Shown here in pieces: positions 16,267 through 25,698 of a stretch of 64,000 nt of DNA. A program made the position numbers and the translations under genes. The notes below the pieces were generated by a model. It was given only the letters and a program-made list of their open reading frames with translations, ran no database searches and had not been told where the DNA came from. The DNA is from Sphingomonas turrisvirgatae (GTDB lineage: Bacteria > Pseudomonadota > Alphaproteobacteria > Sphingomonadales > Sphingomonadaceae), in assembly GCF_001721295.1 (NCBI RefSeq), contig NZ_MDDS01000009.1:1-64000 (forward strand), read 5' to 3'. Positions within the stretch are counted from its first letter, which is position 1. Each line of letters begins with the position of its first letter.

Positions 16267-16875
16267 ATGTTCACCGGAATCGTCACGGACATCGGCACCA
16301 TCGAGCGGATCGAGCAGCGCGGCGATCTGCGCGTGCGGATCGCGACAGCCTATGACACCGGCACCGTCGATCTGGGCGCATCGATCGCTTGTTCGGGCGT
16401 ATGCCTGACCGTGGTGGACAAGGGGCCGGGCTGGTTCGCGGTCGATGTGTCGGGCGAGACCGTGTCGCGCACTGCCGACCAATGGGGCGAGGGGCGCAAG
16501 CTTAACCTCGAACGCGCGCTGAAGCTGGGCGACGAATTGGGCGGGCATATCGTGACCGGTCATGTCGACGGTGTCGGCGCGGTGCTGGGTGTCTGTCCCG
16601 AAGGCGAATCGAAGCGCATCGGCTTTTCGGTGCCGTCGAGCCTCGCGCCATTTATCGCGCCCAAGGGGTCGATCACGATCGACGGCGTCTCGCTGACCGT
16701 CAACGAAGTGACCGACCAGCCGGACGGCACCGCGCATTTCGCGATCAACCTGATCCCGCATACCCAGGCCGTCACGACGCTGGGCGAGCTCGTCCCGGGT
16801 CAGGTCGTCAACCTCGAGATCGATGTGCTCGCACGCTATCTCCAACGCATGGAGGCCCGCCGTGGCCAAAGCTGA
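16267..16875 (+). CDS. ribE: Riboflavin synthase alpha chain
   Basis: Dismutates two 6,7-dimethyl-8-ribityllumazines to riboflavin. 202 residues starting [16 protein letters not shown], the diagnostic N-terminus. It shows the two-fold repeated barrel: the first half with [13 protein letters not shown] and [13 protein letters not shown], the second with [15 protein letters not shown] and [12 protein letters not shown]. It starts 11 bases after ribD stops. Its last 14 bases overlap the likely GTG start of the next gene. No FMN riboswitch is visible upstream of this cluster. Confidence 0.96.
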   Translation: MFTGIVTDIGTIERIEQRGDLRVRIATAYDTGTVDLGASIACSGVCLTVVDKGPGWFAVDVSGETVSRTADQWGEGRKLNLERALKLGDELGGHIVTGHVDGVGAVLGVCPEGESKRIGFSVPSSLAPFIAPKGSITIDGVSLTVNEVTDQPDGTAHFAINLIPHTQAVTTLGELVPGQVVNLEIDVLARYLQRMEARRGQS

Positions 16876-18004
16876 GCTGGCGCGGCTGCGCCATGCCTTT
16901 CTTTCCTCGCCCGAGGAGATCATCGACGAGGCGCGCAACGGGCGCATGTTTATTCTGGTCGATGACGAGGATCGCGAGAATGAGGGCGACCTGGTCATCC
17001 CGGCGCAGATGGCGACGCCCGATGCGATCAATTTCATGGCGCGGCATGGCCGCGGCCTTATCTGCCTTGCCCTAACCAAGGATCGGGTCGACCAGCTTGG
17101 CCTGCAGCCGATGACGCGGCGCAACGGGACCAGCATGGGCACTGCCTTCACCGTCTCGATCGAGGCGAAGGAGGGCGTGACGACCGGCATCTCGGCCGCC
17201 GACCGTGCGCGCACCGTCGCGGTGGCGATCGACGCGGGCAAGGGTGCGAGCGACCTGGTCTCGCCCGGTCACGTCTTCCCATTGGTGGCGCGCGAGGGCG
17301 GGGTATTGCTGCGCGCAGGACACACCGAGGCGGCCGTGGACGTGTCGCGCCTCGCTGGGCTCAATCCCTCGGGCGTGATCTGCGAGATCATGAAGGACGA
17401 CGGGACGATGGCGCGGCTGGACGACCTCGTCGCCTTCGCCCAGCTCCACAATCTCAAGATCGGCACGATCCGCGACCTGATCGCCTATCGCCGTCGCCAC
17501 GACCATCTGGTCGAGCGTCGGGCGGTGACGACCTTCACCAGCCGGTGGGGCGGCGAGTGGAACGTGATGACCTTTTGGAACAAGGCGGAAGGGACCGAAC
17601 AGCTGGCGCTGGTCAAAGGCCGGCGTAATCCCGAGAAGCCGACGCTGGTGCGCATGCATGCCATCTCACCCTTCGGCGACATGTTCGGCGAGGATGGCCC
17701 GCGCGGCCGGCTGCTGCAGCGATCGATGGAGATCATCGGCGAGGAAGGTTCGGGCGTGATCGTCGTGATCAGCAAGCGTCGTGCCGACAGCTTCACCATG
17801 GCGGTCGAGCGCAAGGCGGGCCTTCGCGCCGAGTCCGATATGGAGGAGCTGCGCGACTATGGCTCGGGCGCGATGATCCTGAACGAGCTGGGAGTTGAGG
17901 AAATGGTGCTGCTCACCAACTCGCACCACACGCTGGTCGGCCTGGACGGCTATGGGCTGAGCATTGTGGGCGAGCGTGCCATCGACGGACTGGGAGAAGA
18001 TTGA
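16862..18004 (+). CDS. ribB: 3,4-dihydroxy-2-butanone-4-phosphate synthase with degenerate GTP-cyclohydrolase-II-like domain (RibBX type)
   Basis: 380 residues from GTG 16862. The N-terminal DHBP synthase domain is complete: [56 protein letters not shown] and GHTEAAVD, so it can make the four-carbon unit from ribulose 5-phosphate. The C-terminal half keeps the GCH-II fold ([32 protein letters not shown]) but lacks the zinc and catalytic residues. The HSEC and RCDCG positions read MHAIS and GEDGPRGR. This is the RibBX pattern known in proteobacteria, in which the tail is not a cyclohydrolase; a separate ribA must exist elsewhere. Confidence 0.93.
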   Translation: MAKAELARLRHAFLSSPEEIIDEARNGRMFILVDDEDRENEGDLVIPAQMATPDAINFMARHGRGLICLALTKDRVDQLGLQPMTRRNGTSMGTAFTVSIEAKEGVTTGISAADRARTVAVAIDAGKGASDLVSPGHVFPLVAREGGVLLRAGHTEAAVDVSRLAGLNPSGVICEIMKDDGTMARLDDLVAFAQLHNLKIGTIRDLIAYRRRHDHLVERRAVTTFTSRWGGEWNVMTFWNKAEGTEQLALVKGRRNPEKPTLVRMHAISPFGDMFGEDGPRGRLLQRSMEIIGEEGSGVIVVISKRRADSFTMAVERKAGLRAESDMEELRDYGSGAMILNELGVEEMVLLTNSHHTLVGLDGYGLSIVGERAIDGLGED

Positions 18005-18423
18005 TGGCGCGGGTGTTGATCGTCGAAGCGCGCTTCTACGAGCATTTGAACGATATGCTGCTGGCTGGCGCACGCGGGGCGATCGAAGCCGCCGGGCATA
18101 GCCACGACACGGTCACCGTGCCGGGCGCGCTGGAAGTGCCGGGCGCGATCGCGCTGGCGGCAGAGACCGGCCGCTACGATGCCTTCGTCGCGCTCGGCGT
18201 GGTGATCCGCGGCGAGACCTATCATTTCGAGATCGTGTCGAACGAGAGCGCGCGCGGGATCATGGCGCTGACCATGGACGGCATCGCGATCGGCAACGGC
18301 ATCCTGACGACGGAGAACGAGGCGCAGGCGATCGTGCGGGCCGACCCTGCACAGCTGAACAAGGGTGGCGGCGCGGCCGAGGCGGCGCTGGCGATGCTGG
18401 CGCTGCGCGACAGATTCGGGTGA
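18004..18423 (+). CDS. ribH: 6,7-dimethyl-8-ribityllumazine synthase
   Basis: Condenses the pyrimidine from RibD with the butanone phosphate from RibB. 139 residues. Motifs: [17 protein letters not shown] (substrate pocket with the aromatic residue), [38 protein letters not shown] (catalytic His in the TYHFE segment) and [11 protein letters not shown]. The start overlaps the ribB stop (TGATG) and the end overlaps the GNAT start. nusB, the frequent neighbour, is absent here. Confidence 0.96.
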   Translation: MARVLIVEARFYEHLNDMLLAGARGAIEAAGHSHDTVTVPGALEVPGAIALAAETGRYDAFVALGVVIRGETYHFEIVSNESARGIMALTMDGIAIGNGILTTENEAQAIVRADPAQLNKGGGAAEAALAMLALRDRFG

Positions 18424-18962
18424 GCGGTCCCATCCTCTTCACCGAGCGGCTGATCCTGCGCCGCCCGGTCGGCGAGGATTTCGAGGCATGGGCGGCATTT
18501 TCCGCCGATCCCGAGACGATGGAGCATCTGGGCGGCGCGGTGGAGCGCAGCGTCGCCTGGCGCCAGATGTGCACCACCGCGGGCGCATGGGACGTCAAGG
18601 GCTTTTCGATGTTCAGCGTAATCGAGCGCGCGAGCGGCCGCTGGGTGGGGCGACTTGGTCCTTGGCAGCCGGAAGGCTGGCCGGGCACCGAAATTGGCTG
18701 GGGCGTGGCACACGGATTCGCCGGGAAGGGCTATGCCTATGAAGGCGCGGTCGCCGCGATGGACTATGCGGTCGACGTGCTGGGGTGGGACCGGGTGATC
18801 CACACCATCGCGCCGGGCAATGTCCGCTCGCGCAGGCTGGCGCAGCGGCTTGGCTCGACCAATGGCGGACCGACGCAGCTGCCGGCGCCGCTCGGCGCCA
18901 TGCAGGTCGACGCCTGGGGGCAGAGCGCTACGGAATGGCGCGAGAACCGGGCGCGCCGCTGA
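18420..18962 (+). CDS. GNAT-family N-acetyltransferase (RimJ/RimL-like)
   Basis: 180 residues from GTG 18420, overlapping ribH by 4 bases. Typical RimL-like start [22 protein letters not shown], then beta strands and the acetyl-CoA pyrophosphate loop region [19 protein letters not shown] with AAMDYAV and the [18 protein letters not shown] segment (N-x-R-S-x-R-v-a-x-k-l-G consensus). The acceptor is unknown; the family acetylates protein N-termini, amino acids or antibiotics. Linkage to the riboflavin operon is probably transcriptional convenience. Confidence 0.88.
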   Translation: MSGPILFTERLILRRPVGEDFEAWAAFSADPETMEHLGGAVERSVAWRQMCTTAGAWDVKGFSMFSVIERASGRWVGRLGPWQPEGWPGTEIGWGVAHGFAGKGYAYEGAVAAMDYAVDVLGWDRVIHTIAPGNVRSRRLAQRLGSTNGGPTQLPAPLGAMQVDAWGQSATEWRENRARR

Positions 18963-18984
18963 AGGCTGGCGCGCCCGATCCTGT

Positions 18985-20076
18985 TCAGGCCGCTTCCTGT
19001 TCCGCCAGCGCCGGATAGTCGATATAGCCTTCAGGCCCCTGGCTGTACCAGGTCTTCACATTCCCCTCGTTGAGCGGCGCGCCGCTGCGCAGCCGCACGG
19101 GCAAGTCCGGATTGGCAAGGAACGCGCGGCCGAAGCTGACCGCATCGGCGACGCCGCTGTCGAGCGCCGCTTGCGCTGCATCGCGCGTGAAGAAGTCGGA
19201 ATTGACCACCAGCGGCCCGTCGAACACCTTGCGGATCGCCGGGCTGAGCTTGGGCGCGTCGCTCCTGCCGAAGGTGCCGTCGGGTCCCGGTTCACGCAGT
19301 TCGAGGAAGGCGATGCCGAGTTCGGACAGGCGCCGTGCGGCAGGAACGAACACGGCTTCGGGCGCACTGTCATCGACACCCTGCGACTCGCCATTGGGCG
19401 AGAGGCGGACGCCTGTGCGATCCGCACCGGCAATTGCGACCACGCGCTGCGTCACCTCATCCAGCAGGCGGATGCGGTTCTCGACCGATCCCCCGTAGCG
19501 ATCGGTGCGATGGTTGGACCCGTCGCGCAGGAACTGGTCGATAAGATAGCCGTTCGCGGCATGGATCTGCACCCCGTCGAACCCCGCGGCGAGCGCGTTC
19601 TCGGTCGCCCGGGCATAGCTATCGAGGATGCCGGGCAGTTCGTCGAGATCAAGCGCGCGCGCCTGCTCATAGGGCTGGCGCCCTTCATAGGTGTGGACAT
19701 GGCCGGGGCTGATCGTGGCCGAGGCGGAAACCGGCTGCTCGCCGGTGACGGAGCTGTGCACCTGCCGCCCCATGTGCCACAGCTGCGCCACGATGCGCCC
19801 ACCGGCGGCGTGCAGCGCTTCGGTGACGGGCCGCCACGCGGCAACCTGGGCGTCGGTCCACAGGCCGGGCGCGAACGGCCAGCCAAGCCCCTGACGGCTG
19901 ATTCCGGTCGCTTCGCTGATGATGAGGCCGGCGCCGGCGCGCTGCGCGTAATAGTCTGCCATGATCGGCGTCGGCACCGCATCGCGATCGGCACGCCCGC
20001 GCGTCAGCGGGGCCATCAGGATGCGGTTGGGCGCGGCGATGGCGCCAAGCTGGATCGGCGAGAACAAGTCCGGCAT
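18985..20076 (-). CDS. Old-yellow-enzyme family alkene reductase
   Basis: A 363-residue FMN-dependent NAD(P)H oxidoreductase that reduces activated C=C bonds. Features in order: LFSPIQLGAIAAPNRILMAPLTRGRA (FMN-binding start), YYAQRAGAGLIISEATGIS, QLWHMGRQVHSS, DGVQIHAANGYLIDQFLRDGSNHRTDRYGGSVENR (His-Ala-Ala-Asn substrate site and OYE signature), RLSPNGESQGVDD and the C-terminal FMN phosphate region VVNSDFFTRDAAQAAL...SFGRAFLANPDLP. This resembles NemA/morphinone-reductase-type enzymes; the physiological substrate is unknown. Convergent with the GNAT gene. Confidence 0.93.
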   Translation of the reverse strand: MPDLFSPIQLGAIAAPNRILMAPLTRGRADRDAVPTPIMADYYAQRAGAGLIISEATGISRQGLGWPFAPGLWTDAQVAAWRPVTEALHAAGGRIVAQLWHMGRQVHSSVTGEQPVSASATISPGHVHTYEGRQPYEQARALDLDELPGILDSYARATENALAAGFDGVQIHAANGYLIDQFLRDGSNHRTDRYGGSVENRIRLLDEVTQRVVAIAGADRTGVRLSPNGESQGVDDSAPEAVFVPAARRLSELGIAFLELREPGPDGTFGRSDAPKLSPAIRKVFDGPLVVNSDFFTRDAAQAALDSGVADAVSFGRAFLANPDLPVRLRSGAPLNEGNVKTWYSQGPEGYIDYPALAEQEAA

Positions 20077-20134
20077 CGAATTTCTACCCCTTCATTGGGT
20101 TGCAATATGCAACAGATAGGCGGCTAAGGGCGCG

Positions 20135-21082
20135 ATGCACGAGCACGCGCCTCCAAAAAAAACTGCGCACCGGCAAAGTTCGGTTGGGCCAAGATCCACC
20201 GCGCTGCCCTTTGCCGCGCTGATCGCTGGCAATGTTGCGCTGGCGTTTGGGCCATGGTTCGTTCGCGCGGCAGATGTCGGGCCGGTGGCGGCTGGGTTCT
20301 GGAGGCTGGCGCTCGGCGTGCCGTTCCTGTTCGCGATCGTCGTGGCGACGCAGGGCAATCCGTTGCGCAACGCCCGCGGCCTTGGCTGGACGCTGGCGAT
20401 TGCGGGTGTGGTGTTCGCAGGCGATCTTGCGTCCTGGCATCTTGGCATCCTGCAGACGACCCTCGCCAACGCCACGCTGTTCGGCAATTCTGCGATCCTG
20501 ATGTTCCCGATCTGGGGGTTCCTGGTCGCACACGCCTGGCCGACGCGGCAGCAGGGGGTGGCGCTGGGGCTGGCAGCGATCGGGGCAGCGTTGCTGCTGG
20601 GTCGATCGTACAGCCTGTCGCCCGACCATCTGGCGGGCGATCTGCTCAGCCTGCTCGCGGGCACGCTTTATACGGTCTACTTCATCCTGATGGGCCGCGC
20701 GCGCGAGGCGATGTCGCCGCTGGCATCGCTGGCGCTGGTGAGCCTTGCCGGCGCACTGCCGCTGCTCGGCTTTGCCTGGGCGTTGGGCGAACCGATCTGG
20801 CCGCAGCAATGGGGGGTGCTGATCGGGCTGGCGCTGGCCAGTCAGGTCGTGGGGCAGGGACTGATGATCTATGCGCTCGGCCACCTATCGCCGCTGGTCG
20901 TCGGCATCGCACTCCTGCTGCAGCCGGTCATCGCCGGCACGGTTGGGTGGATCGTCTATGACGAGCGGCTGGGCGCGCCCGATTTTCTCGGGGCCCTTCT
21001 GGTCGCCATCGCGTTGGTACTGGTGCGCCGCGAGGCAAAGCCGGTTGCAAGCGTTCCGCAGGAGGCTAAAACGGGAACATGA
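20135..21082 (+). CDS. EamA/DMT-family transporter
   Basis: A 315-residue inner-membrane protein with about ten transmembrane helices in two EamA repeats. The first repeat begins near LPFAALIAGNVALAFGPWFVRAA, the second near HLAGDLLSLLAGTLYTVYFILMG and closes with GIALLLQPVIAGTVGWIVYDERLGAPDFLGALLVAIALVLV, the typical (Q/P)PV...E-x-l-g signature. Drug/metabolite exporters of this type carry amino acids, nucleotides or small metabolites; the cargo here is not inferable. The stop overlaps the COQ9-like gene by 4 bases. Confidence 0.88.
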   Translation: MHEHAPPKKTAHRQSSVGPRSTALPFAALIAGNVALAFGPWFVRAADVGPVAAGFWRLALGVPFLFAIVVATQGNPLRNARGLGWTLAIAGVVFAGDLASWHLGILQTTLANATLFGNSAILMFPIWGFLVAHAWPTRQQGVALGLAAIGAALLLGRSYSLSPDHLAGDLLSLLAGTLYTVYFILMGRAREAMSPLASLALVSLAGALPLLGFAWALGEPIWPQQWGVLIGLALASQVVGQGLMIYALGHLSPLVVGIALLLQPVIAGTVGWIVYDERLGAPDFLGALLVAIALVLVRREAKPVASVPQEAKTGT

Positions 21083-21738
21083 CTGACGTCGCCGACATGA
21101 CGCTGGACGAGCTGCGCGCCGCGCTCGCTTCCCACCTTGCCCCCAATGCCGCGTTTGACGGCTGGAATGCCAAGGCGGTGGAAAGCGCTGCGGGCACGAT
21201 CGGGGCCGATCGTCACGTGGCCAGGCTGGCGGTCCCGGGCGACGCGGTCGGCATGATCGACTTGTGGTTTGCCGATATCGACCGCGGCATGGCCGCCGCG
21301 CTTCCGCCCGAGATGCTGGCCACAATGAAGATCCGCGCCAGGATCACCGCGTTGGTCGAGGCGAGGCTGGACCTGTTGGCCCGGAATCGCGAGGCACTGC
21401 GCCGCGCGGTCGCCATCCTGGCGATGCCGCAAAATGCCCCGCGCGCGGCGAAGCTCGGCTGGCGATCGGCGGACGCCATGTGGCGGCTCGCGGGCGATAC
21501 CGCGACCGACTACAATCATTATACGAAGCGCGGACTGCTGGCGGGCATCTATGCCGCGACGATCGCGGTGTTCCTGAACGACGACAGCGAGGGTCATGCC
21601 GAAACGCGCGCATTCCTGGCGCGGCGGATCGATAACATCATGCAGTTCGAAAATACCAAGGCGAAGCTGGTCGGCAATGGCGACCATCGCTTCAGCGTGT
21701 CGCGGTTCGTGGGCCGGCTGCGCTATCACGCGCGGTGA
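21079..21738 (+). CDS. COQ9 family protein (ubiquinone biosynthesis)
   Basis: A 219-residue alphaproteobacterial COQ9 homologue. The FadR/TetR-like helical fold is expected, with the family hallmark DTATDYNHYTKRGLLAGIYAATIAVFLNDDS (the NHYTKR motif) and the C-terminal RRIDNIMQFEKTK-like helix (RRIDNIMQFENTKAKL). In mitochondria COQ9 binds lipids and presents ubiquinone precursors to COQ7; in bacteria it is thought to assist ubiquinone synthesis. It overlaps the upstream transporter by 4 bases and is followed by a palindromic repeat. Confidence 0.9.
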   Translation: MTDVADMTLDELRAALASHLAPNAAFDGWNAKAVESAAGTIGADRHVARLAVPGDAVGMIDLWFADIDRGMAAALPPEMLATMKIRARITALVEARLDLLARNREALRRAVAILAMPQNAPRAAKLGWRSADAMWRLAGDTATDYNHYTKRGLLAGIYAATIAVFLNDDSEGHAETRAFLARRIDNIMQFENTKAKLVGNGDHRFSVSRFVGRLRYHAR

Positions 21739-21768
21739 GGGCGAGGGACTTCTTCTTATTACCACCGT

Positions 21769-21876
21769 CGTCATCCCGGCCTTGTGCCGGGATCCACTTC
21801 GCCGCTGGGCGTGTCGTACGAGCCTTGAGGGCGGCAGCTGCCGGCCGCTGGACCCCGGCACCAGGCCGGGGTGACG
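21769..21876. repeat. Intergenic palindromic repeat element
   Basis: A 108-bp element with 28-base inverted arms (21769-21796 and 21849-21876) matching at 25 of 28 positions. Each arm is itself a hairpin (ATCCCGGC/GCCGGGAT and ACCCCGGC/GCCGGGGT). It starts CGTCATCCCGG and ends CCGGGGTGACG, a form widely seen as an interspersed repeat in this group. It fills the gap between COQ9 and the helicase. Confidence 0.85.
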
Positions 21877-21904
21877 ATTGGGCTTGCAGGGCAGGGGGCG
21901 AGCG

Positions 21905-24625
21905 GTGATCGAGCTTCCCTATCCCGCGCTTCACGCCAGCCATGGCGGCATCTGGATCGCGGGGCCGGACGGCACGCGCAGTGTTGGGCGCGGCGAGGCC
22001 GTCCGGATCGCGGCGGACACGCCGATGCTGTTGCTTAACGCGCCGCTGGTGGCGCAGCGGCTGGGCTATCCCGAGTTGTCCGGACTCGACCTGCTCGAAC
22101 TATTCTCATTCCTGCGCCCGGCCAGGTTCATGGTGCCCACGCCCAAGGGCGTTGCCAAGACGCTGGGCCTTGTCGAGCCGGCGAGCGATGCCGAGGTCGC
22201 GCCGTTCCTGCGCGAGGCGGCGACCGCGATGTTGCGTATGGTCGATGGCGACTGGCCCGAGCGAGAGGGCGCATGGCACGCCGCACAGTCGCTGGCGCGG
22301 CTGCGATGGAGTTGGGCACCGGTCGTCACTCAGGCAATCGCGAAGCCTGAGAAGGCGGAACGCTGGCTATTCTCCAGACTGCCCGAATGGAGCGAGCAAG
22401 CACCACGCACCCCGCCGCGCACCGTGTCGCTGGAAGCGGACGAGGTGCGCGAGCGGCTGGCCGAACTCACTGGCCGGGGTGCGGAGGCGCGGGAGGGCCA
22501 GCGGCTTTACGCCGAGGCGGCGGCCTCCGCCTTTGCGCCGCGCACCATGCGTGATTCGCCCAATCTGGTGCTAGCCGAAGCGGGAACCGGGATCGGCAAG
22601 ACGCTGGGCTATCTTGCGCCGGCCTCGCTCTGGGCAGCGAAGGCCGACGGCGCGGTGTGGGTATCGACCTTTACCAAGGCGCTGCAGCGCCAGCTGGCGA
22701 GCGAGGGTGAGCGGCTGTTCGCAGATCCTGAAATGCGCAAAAAGCGCATCGTCACGCGCAAGGGACGGGAAAACTACGTCTGCCTGCTGAATCTGGAAGA
22801 CGCGTTACAAGGCGGGTTCGCGGGTCGCGCGGCGGTGCTGGCGCAGCTTGTCGCACGATGGGCGGCCTATACCGCCGATGGCGACATGGTCGGCGGCGAC
22901 TTGCCCGGCTGGTTGCCGGTCCTCTTCCGACGCAACGGATCCACCGCGCTGACCGACCGGCGCGGCGAATGCGTCTATGCCGGCTGCCCGCACTATCGGA
23001 AATGCTTCATCGAGCGCGCGGCGCGGGCGAGCGCCGACGCCGACCTCGTCATCGCCAATCATGCGCTGGTCATGGTCAATGCCGCGCGGGGGCGCGAGAG
23101 CGCCACGCGGCCGACGCGCTATGTGTTCGACGAGGGGCATCACCTGTTCGACGCTGCCGATGCGATGTTCGGCGTGGCCCTGACTGGGCAGGAGACGATC
23201 GAGCTGCGCCGCTGGGTCACCGGGCCGGAAAGCGGATCGCGTGGACGGCGGCGCGGCTTGGCGGCCCGTTTGTCCGACGTGGCGAGCTATGACGAGGCCG
23301 GTGCACAAGCCATTGCCGAGGCGGTCGATGCTGCACGCGCGCTGCCGGCCGACGGATGGTTGCAGCGCGTCGCGGAAGGCGCGCCGTTCGGGCCGATCGA
23401 GGCGCTGCTGGGCGCGGTACGCGGGCTCACTTACGCCCGTTGCGACGACGCCTCGGGCGAGGCGGGCTATGGCATCGAGACGGAACTGGCCGAGCCGGAC
23501 GCGGCGCTGGTGGATGCGACGGTGCCAGCGGCGGCGGCGATGGAGCGTCTGCTGCGGCCGATGATGGCGCTCGGGCGGCGGCTCGAGGCCGTGCTCGACG
23601 AAGGGCCGGACTGGATGGACGGCCAGGCGCGCGCGCGGATCGAGGGCGCCATCGCTTCACTCGGCTGGCGAGCGGAGACCGTGGCCGCCTGGCTCTCGCT
23701 GATCGCGCGCATCGGCGGCCCGGCGAGTGAAGACTTTGTCGACTGGCTGGCGGTCGATCGGGTCGAGGGGCGCGAATTCGACATCGGCATCCACCGCCGC
23801 TGGCTCGACCCCAGCAAGCCGTTCGCCGAAACGGTGCTGAAGTCCGCGCACGGCGCGCTGGTTACCTCGGCCACGTTGCGTGCAGGGGGCGACTGGGACG
23901 TGGCCGAGGCACGTAGCGGCGCGCAGCATCTGTTGCATCCGGCGGCGCGGTTCGAAGCGCAATCGCCGTTCGACTATGCCGGGCGGGCCGAGGTGATCAT
24001 CGTCACCGATGTGAAGCGCGGCGACATGCCCTCGCTCGCCAATGCCTATGCCCGGCTGATCGTCGCGGCGCAGGGCGGTACGCTGGGACTGTTCACCGCC
24101 ATCCGCCGGTTGCGCGGCGTCCACGCGCGGATCGCCGACCGGCTCGCGCGCGAGGGGCTGCCGCTCTATGCCCAGCATGTCGATCCGATCGATACCGGCA
24201 CCTTGGTCGATATCTTCCGCGACGATCCGCGCGCTTCGCTGATCGGCACCGATGCGTTGCGCGACGGCGTGGACGTGCCCGGCCACTCGCTGCGGCTGGT
24301 CGTGATGGAGGGCGTGCCTTGGGCCAAGCCGAGCGTGCTGCATGCCGCACGGCGGCTCGCGGGCGGGGGCAGCGCCTATGATGATCGCATCGTACGCGCG
24401 CGGCTTGCCCAGGCGTTCGGCCGATTGATCCGGCGTGCCGACGACCGCGGCGCGTTCGTGCTGCTGTCGGCCGCGATGCCCTCACGCCTGCTCGGCGCGT
24501 TCCCACCCGGCACGCCGATCGCGCGGGTCACGCTGGATGAAGCGGTGGCGCGTGCCGAACGTCTTTCATCTGACTCAAGGCTGGGGCATGAGGCGCTCGC
24601 ACCCCTGGATCCGGAGCGCCGATGA
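21905..24625 (+). CDS. DinG-like iron-sulfur ATP-dependent DNA helicase
   Basis: A 906-residue superfamily 2 (XPD/DinG-type) helicase from GTG 21905. An N-terminal extension of about 220 residues precedes the Walker A motif AEAGTGIGKTLGYLAPA. Then come the Fe-S cysteines (ENYVCLLNLED, ECVYAGCPHYRKCFIE), motif II VFDEGHHLFD (DEGH variant of DEAH), motif III VTSATLRAGG, and C-terminal motifs FRDDPRASLIGTDALRDGVDVPGHSL and QAFGRLIRRADDRGAFVLL (Q-x-x-GR-x-x-R). Such enzymes unwind DNA, R-loops or G-quadruplexes during replication stress. The start codon lies 29 bases after the repeat element. It overlaps sixA by 4 bases. Confidence 0.92.
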   Translation: MIELPYPALHASHGGIWIAGPDGTRSVGRGEAVRIAADTPMLLLNAPLVAQRLGYPELSGLDLLELFSFLRPARFMVPTPKGVAKTLGLVEPASDAEVAPFLREAATAMLRMVDGDWPEREGAWHAAQSLARLRWSWAPVVTQAIAKPEKAERWLFSRLPEWSEQAPRTPPRTVSLEADEVRERLAELTGRGAEAREGQRLYAEAAASAFAPRTMRDSPNLVLAEAGTGIGKTLGYLAPASLWAAKADGAVWVSTFTKALQRQLASEGERLFADPEMRKKRIVTRKGRENYVCLLNLEDALQGGFAGRAAVLAQLVARWAAYTADGDMVGGDLPGWLPVLFRRNGSTALTDRRGECVYAGCPHYRKCFIERAARASADADLVIANHALVMVNAARGRESATRPTRYVFDEGHHLFDAADAMFGVALTGQETIELRRWVTGPESGSRGRRRGLAARLSDVASYDEAGAQAIAEAVDAARALPADGWLQRVAEGAPFGPIEALLGAVRGLTYARCDDASGEAGYGIETELAEPDAALVDATVPAAAAMERLLRPMMALGRRLEAVLDEGPDWMDGQARARIEGAIASLGWRAETVAAWLSLIARIGGPASEDFVDWLAVDRVEGREFDIGIHRRWLDPSKPFAETVLKSAHGALVTSATLRAGGDWDVAEARSGAQHLLHPAARFEAQSPFDYAGRAEVIIVTDVKRGDMPSLANAYARLIVAAQGGTLGLFTAIRRLRGVHARIADRLAREGLPLYAQHVDPIDTGTLVDIFRDDPRASLIGTDALRDGVDVPGHSLRLVVMEGVPWAKPSVLHAARRLAGGGSAYDDRIVRARLAQAFGRLIRRADDRGAFVLLSAAMPSRLLGAFPPGTPIARVTLDEAVARAERLSSDSRLGHEALAPLDPERR

Positions 24626-25164
24626 AGACGCTGACGTTGCTGCGCCATGCCAAATCGAGCTGGGACGACCCGGTATCGCGCGACTTCGACCGGCCGCTCA
24701 ACGCGCGCGGGCGCAAGGCGGCGGTGACCGTCGGACGCCATATGCGCAGCGAGCGGTTGAGCTTCGACCATGTCGTCGCATCGCCGGCAGTCCGCATCGT
24801 CGAGACGGTGGAGGAGATAGAGGCCGGCTATGGCAGCGCGCTCGCCCCGGCCTGGGACCGGCGGGTTTACCTGGCGTCCGCTTCCAGTCTGCTCGACGTC
24901 GTGCATGAGCTTCCGGCAGGCGCCGACAGCGCGCTGCTGATCGGGCATAATCCGGGATTGGAGGACTTGATCCTGCTGTTGATCCCGGACCGGTCGGGCG
25001 ACGTGCTGCGCGATTCGGTCGAGGAAAAGTTTCCAACCGCCGCGCTGGCGGTGATGACGTTCGACGTGGAGAGCTGGGACGAGGTGAGCGCGGATGGCGG
25101 CATCCTCGTCAGCTTTACGCGTCCGCGCGATCTTGATCCGGCGTTGGGGCCGACGAGCGAATAA
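24622..25164 (+). CDS. SixA-type histidine phosphatase
   Basis: 180 residues. The phosphohistidine nucleophile is in LTLLRHAKSSWDDP (RHG-like RHA motif, residues 8-10). ARGRKAAVTVGRHM, ASPAVRIVETVE and the second His in LLIGHNPGLEDLILLL complete the active site. SixA enzymes dephosphorylate His-phosphorylated carrier or Hpt domains; the partner here is not known. Translationally coupled to the helicase (ATGA). Confidence 0.88.
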   Translation: MKTLTLLRHAKSSWDDPVSRDFDRPLNARGRKAAVTVGRHMRSERLSFDHVVASPAVRIVETVEEIEAGYGSALAPAWDRRVYLASASSLLDVVHELPAGADSALLIGHNPGLEDLILLLIPDRSGDVLRDSVEEKFPTAALAVMTFDVESWDEVSADGGILVSFTRPRDLDPALGPTSE

Positions 25165-25230
25165 TTTCGTTTCGCACAGCGATTGACACAGGTTACTATC
25201 GCCGCGGGACTCCAGCCGGAGGACGTTTTC

Positions 25231-25698
25231 ATGGCGATCGATTTCCAATTGAACGGCAAGCCCGCGAGCTTCGCAGGCGATCCCGAGACGCCGCTGCTGT
25301 GGGTGCTGCGCGATCATCTCGGCCTGACTGGTACCAAATATGGCTGTGGTGTCGCGCAATGCGGGGCGTGCACCGTGCATCTCGACGGCAAGAACCGGCG
25401 GTCCTGCGTGACGCCGGTCGGCACGATCGCGGGCAAGTCGGTCACGACGATCGAGGGCGTGACCGGCAAGACGGCCGAGGCGGTGAGGGCCGCCTGGGTT
25501 GGCCTCGACGTGCCGCAATGCGGGTTCTGCCAGTCGGGGCAGGGCATGTCCGCCATCGGGCTGCTCACCGCCAAGCCGAAGCCGACCGATGACGACATCG
25601 ATCATGCAATGGCCGGCAACATCTGCCGCTGCGCCACCTATGTCCGCATCCGCCAGGCGATCAAGGATGCCGCGGGCGTGAAGGGGGTGCGGGCATGA
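25231..25698 (+). CDS. Molybdenum hydroxylase small subunit, 2 x [2Fe-2S]
   Basis: 155 residues from ATG 25231 after a GGAGGA ribosome-binding site. A plant-ferredoxin-like N-terminal cluster is bound by [17 protein letters not shown] plus a later Cys (RRSC). The C-terminal four-helix domain binds the second cluster (QCGFCQSGQ and NICRCATY). This is the electron-transfer subunit of a xanthine-oxidase-family enzyme, closest in style to isoquinoline 1-oxidoreductase alpha (IorA) and related aldehyde or N-heterocycle dehydrogenases. It overlaps the large subunit by 4 bases. The substrate is not determined. Confidence 0.92.
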   Translation: MAIDFQLNGKPASFAGDPETPLLWVLRDHLGLTGTKYGCGVAQCGACTVHLDGKNRRSCVTPVGTIAGKSVTTIEGVTGKTAEAVRAAWVGLDVPQCGFCQSGQGMSAIGLLTAKPKPTDDDIDHAMAGNICRCATYVRIRQAIKDAAGVKGVRA

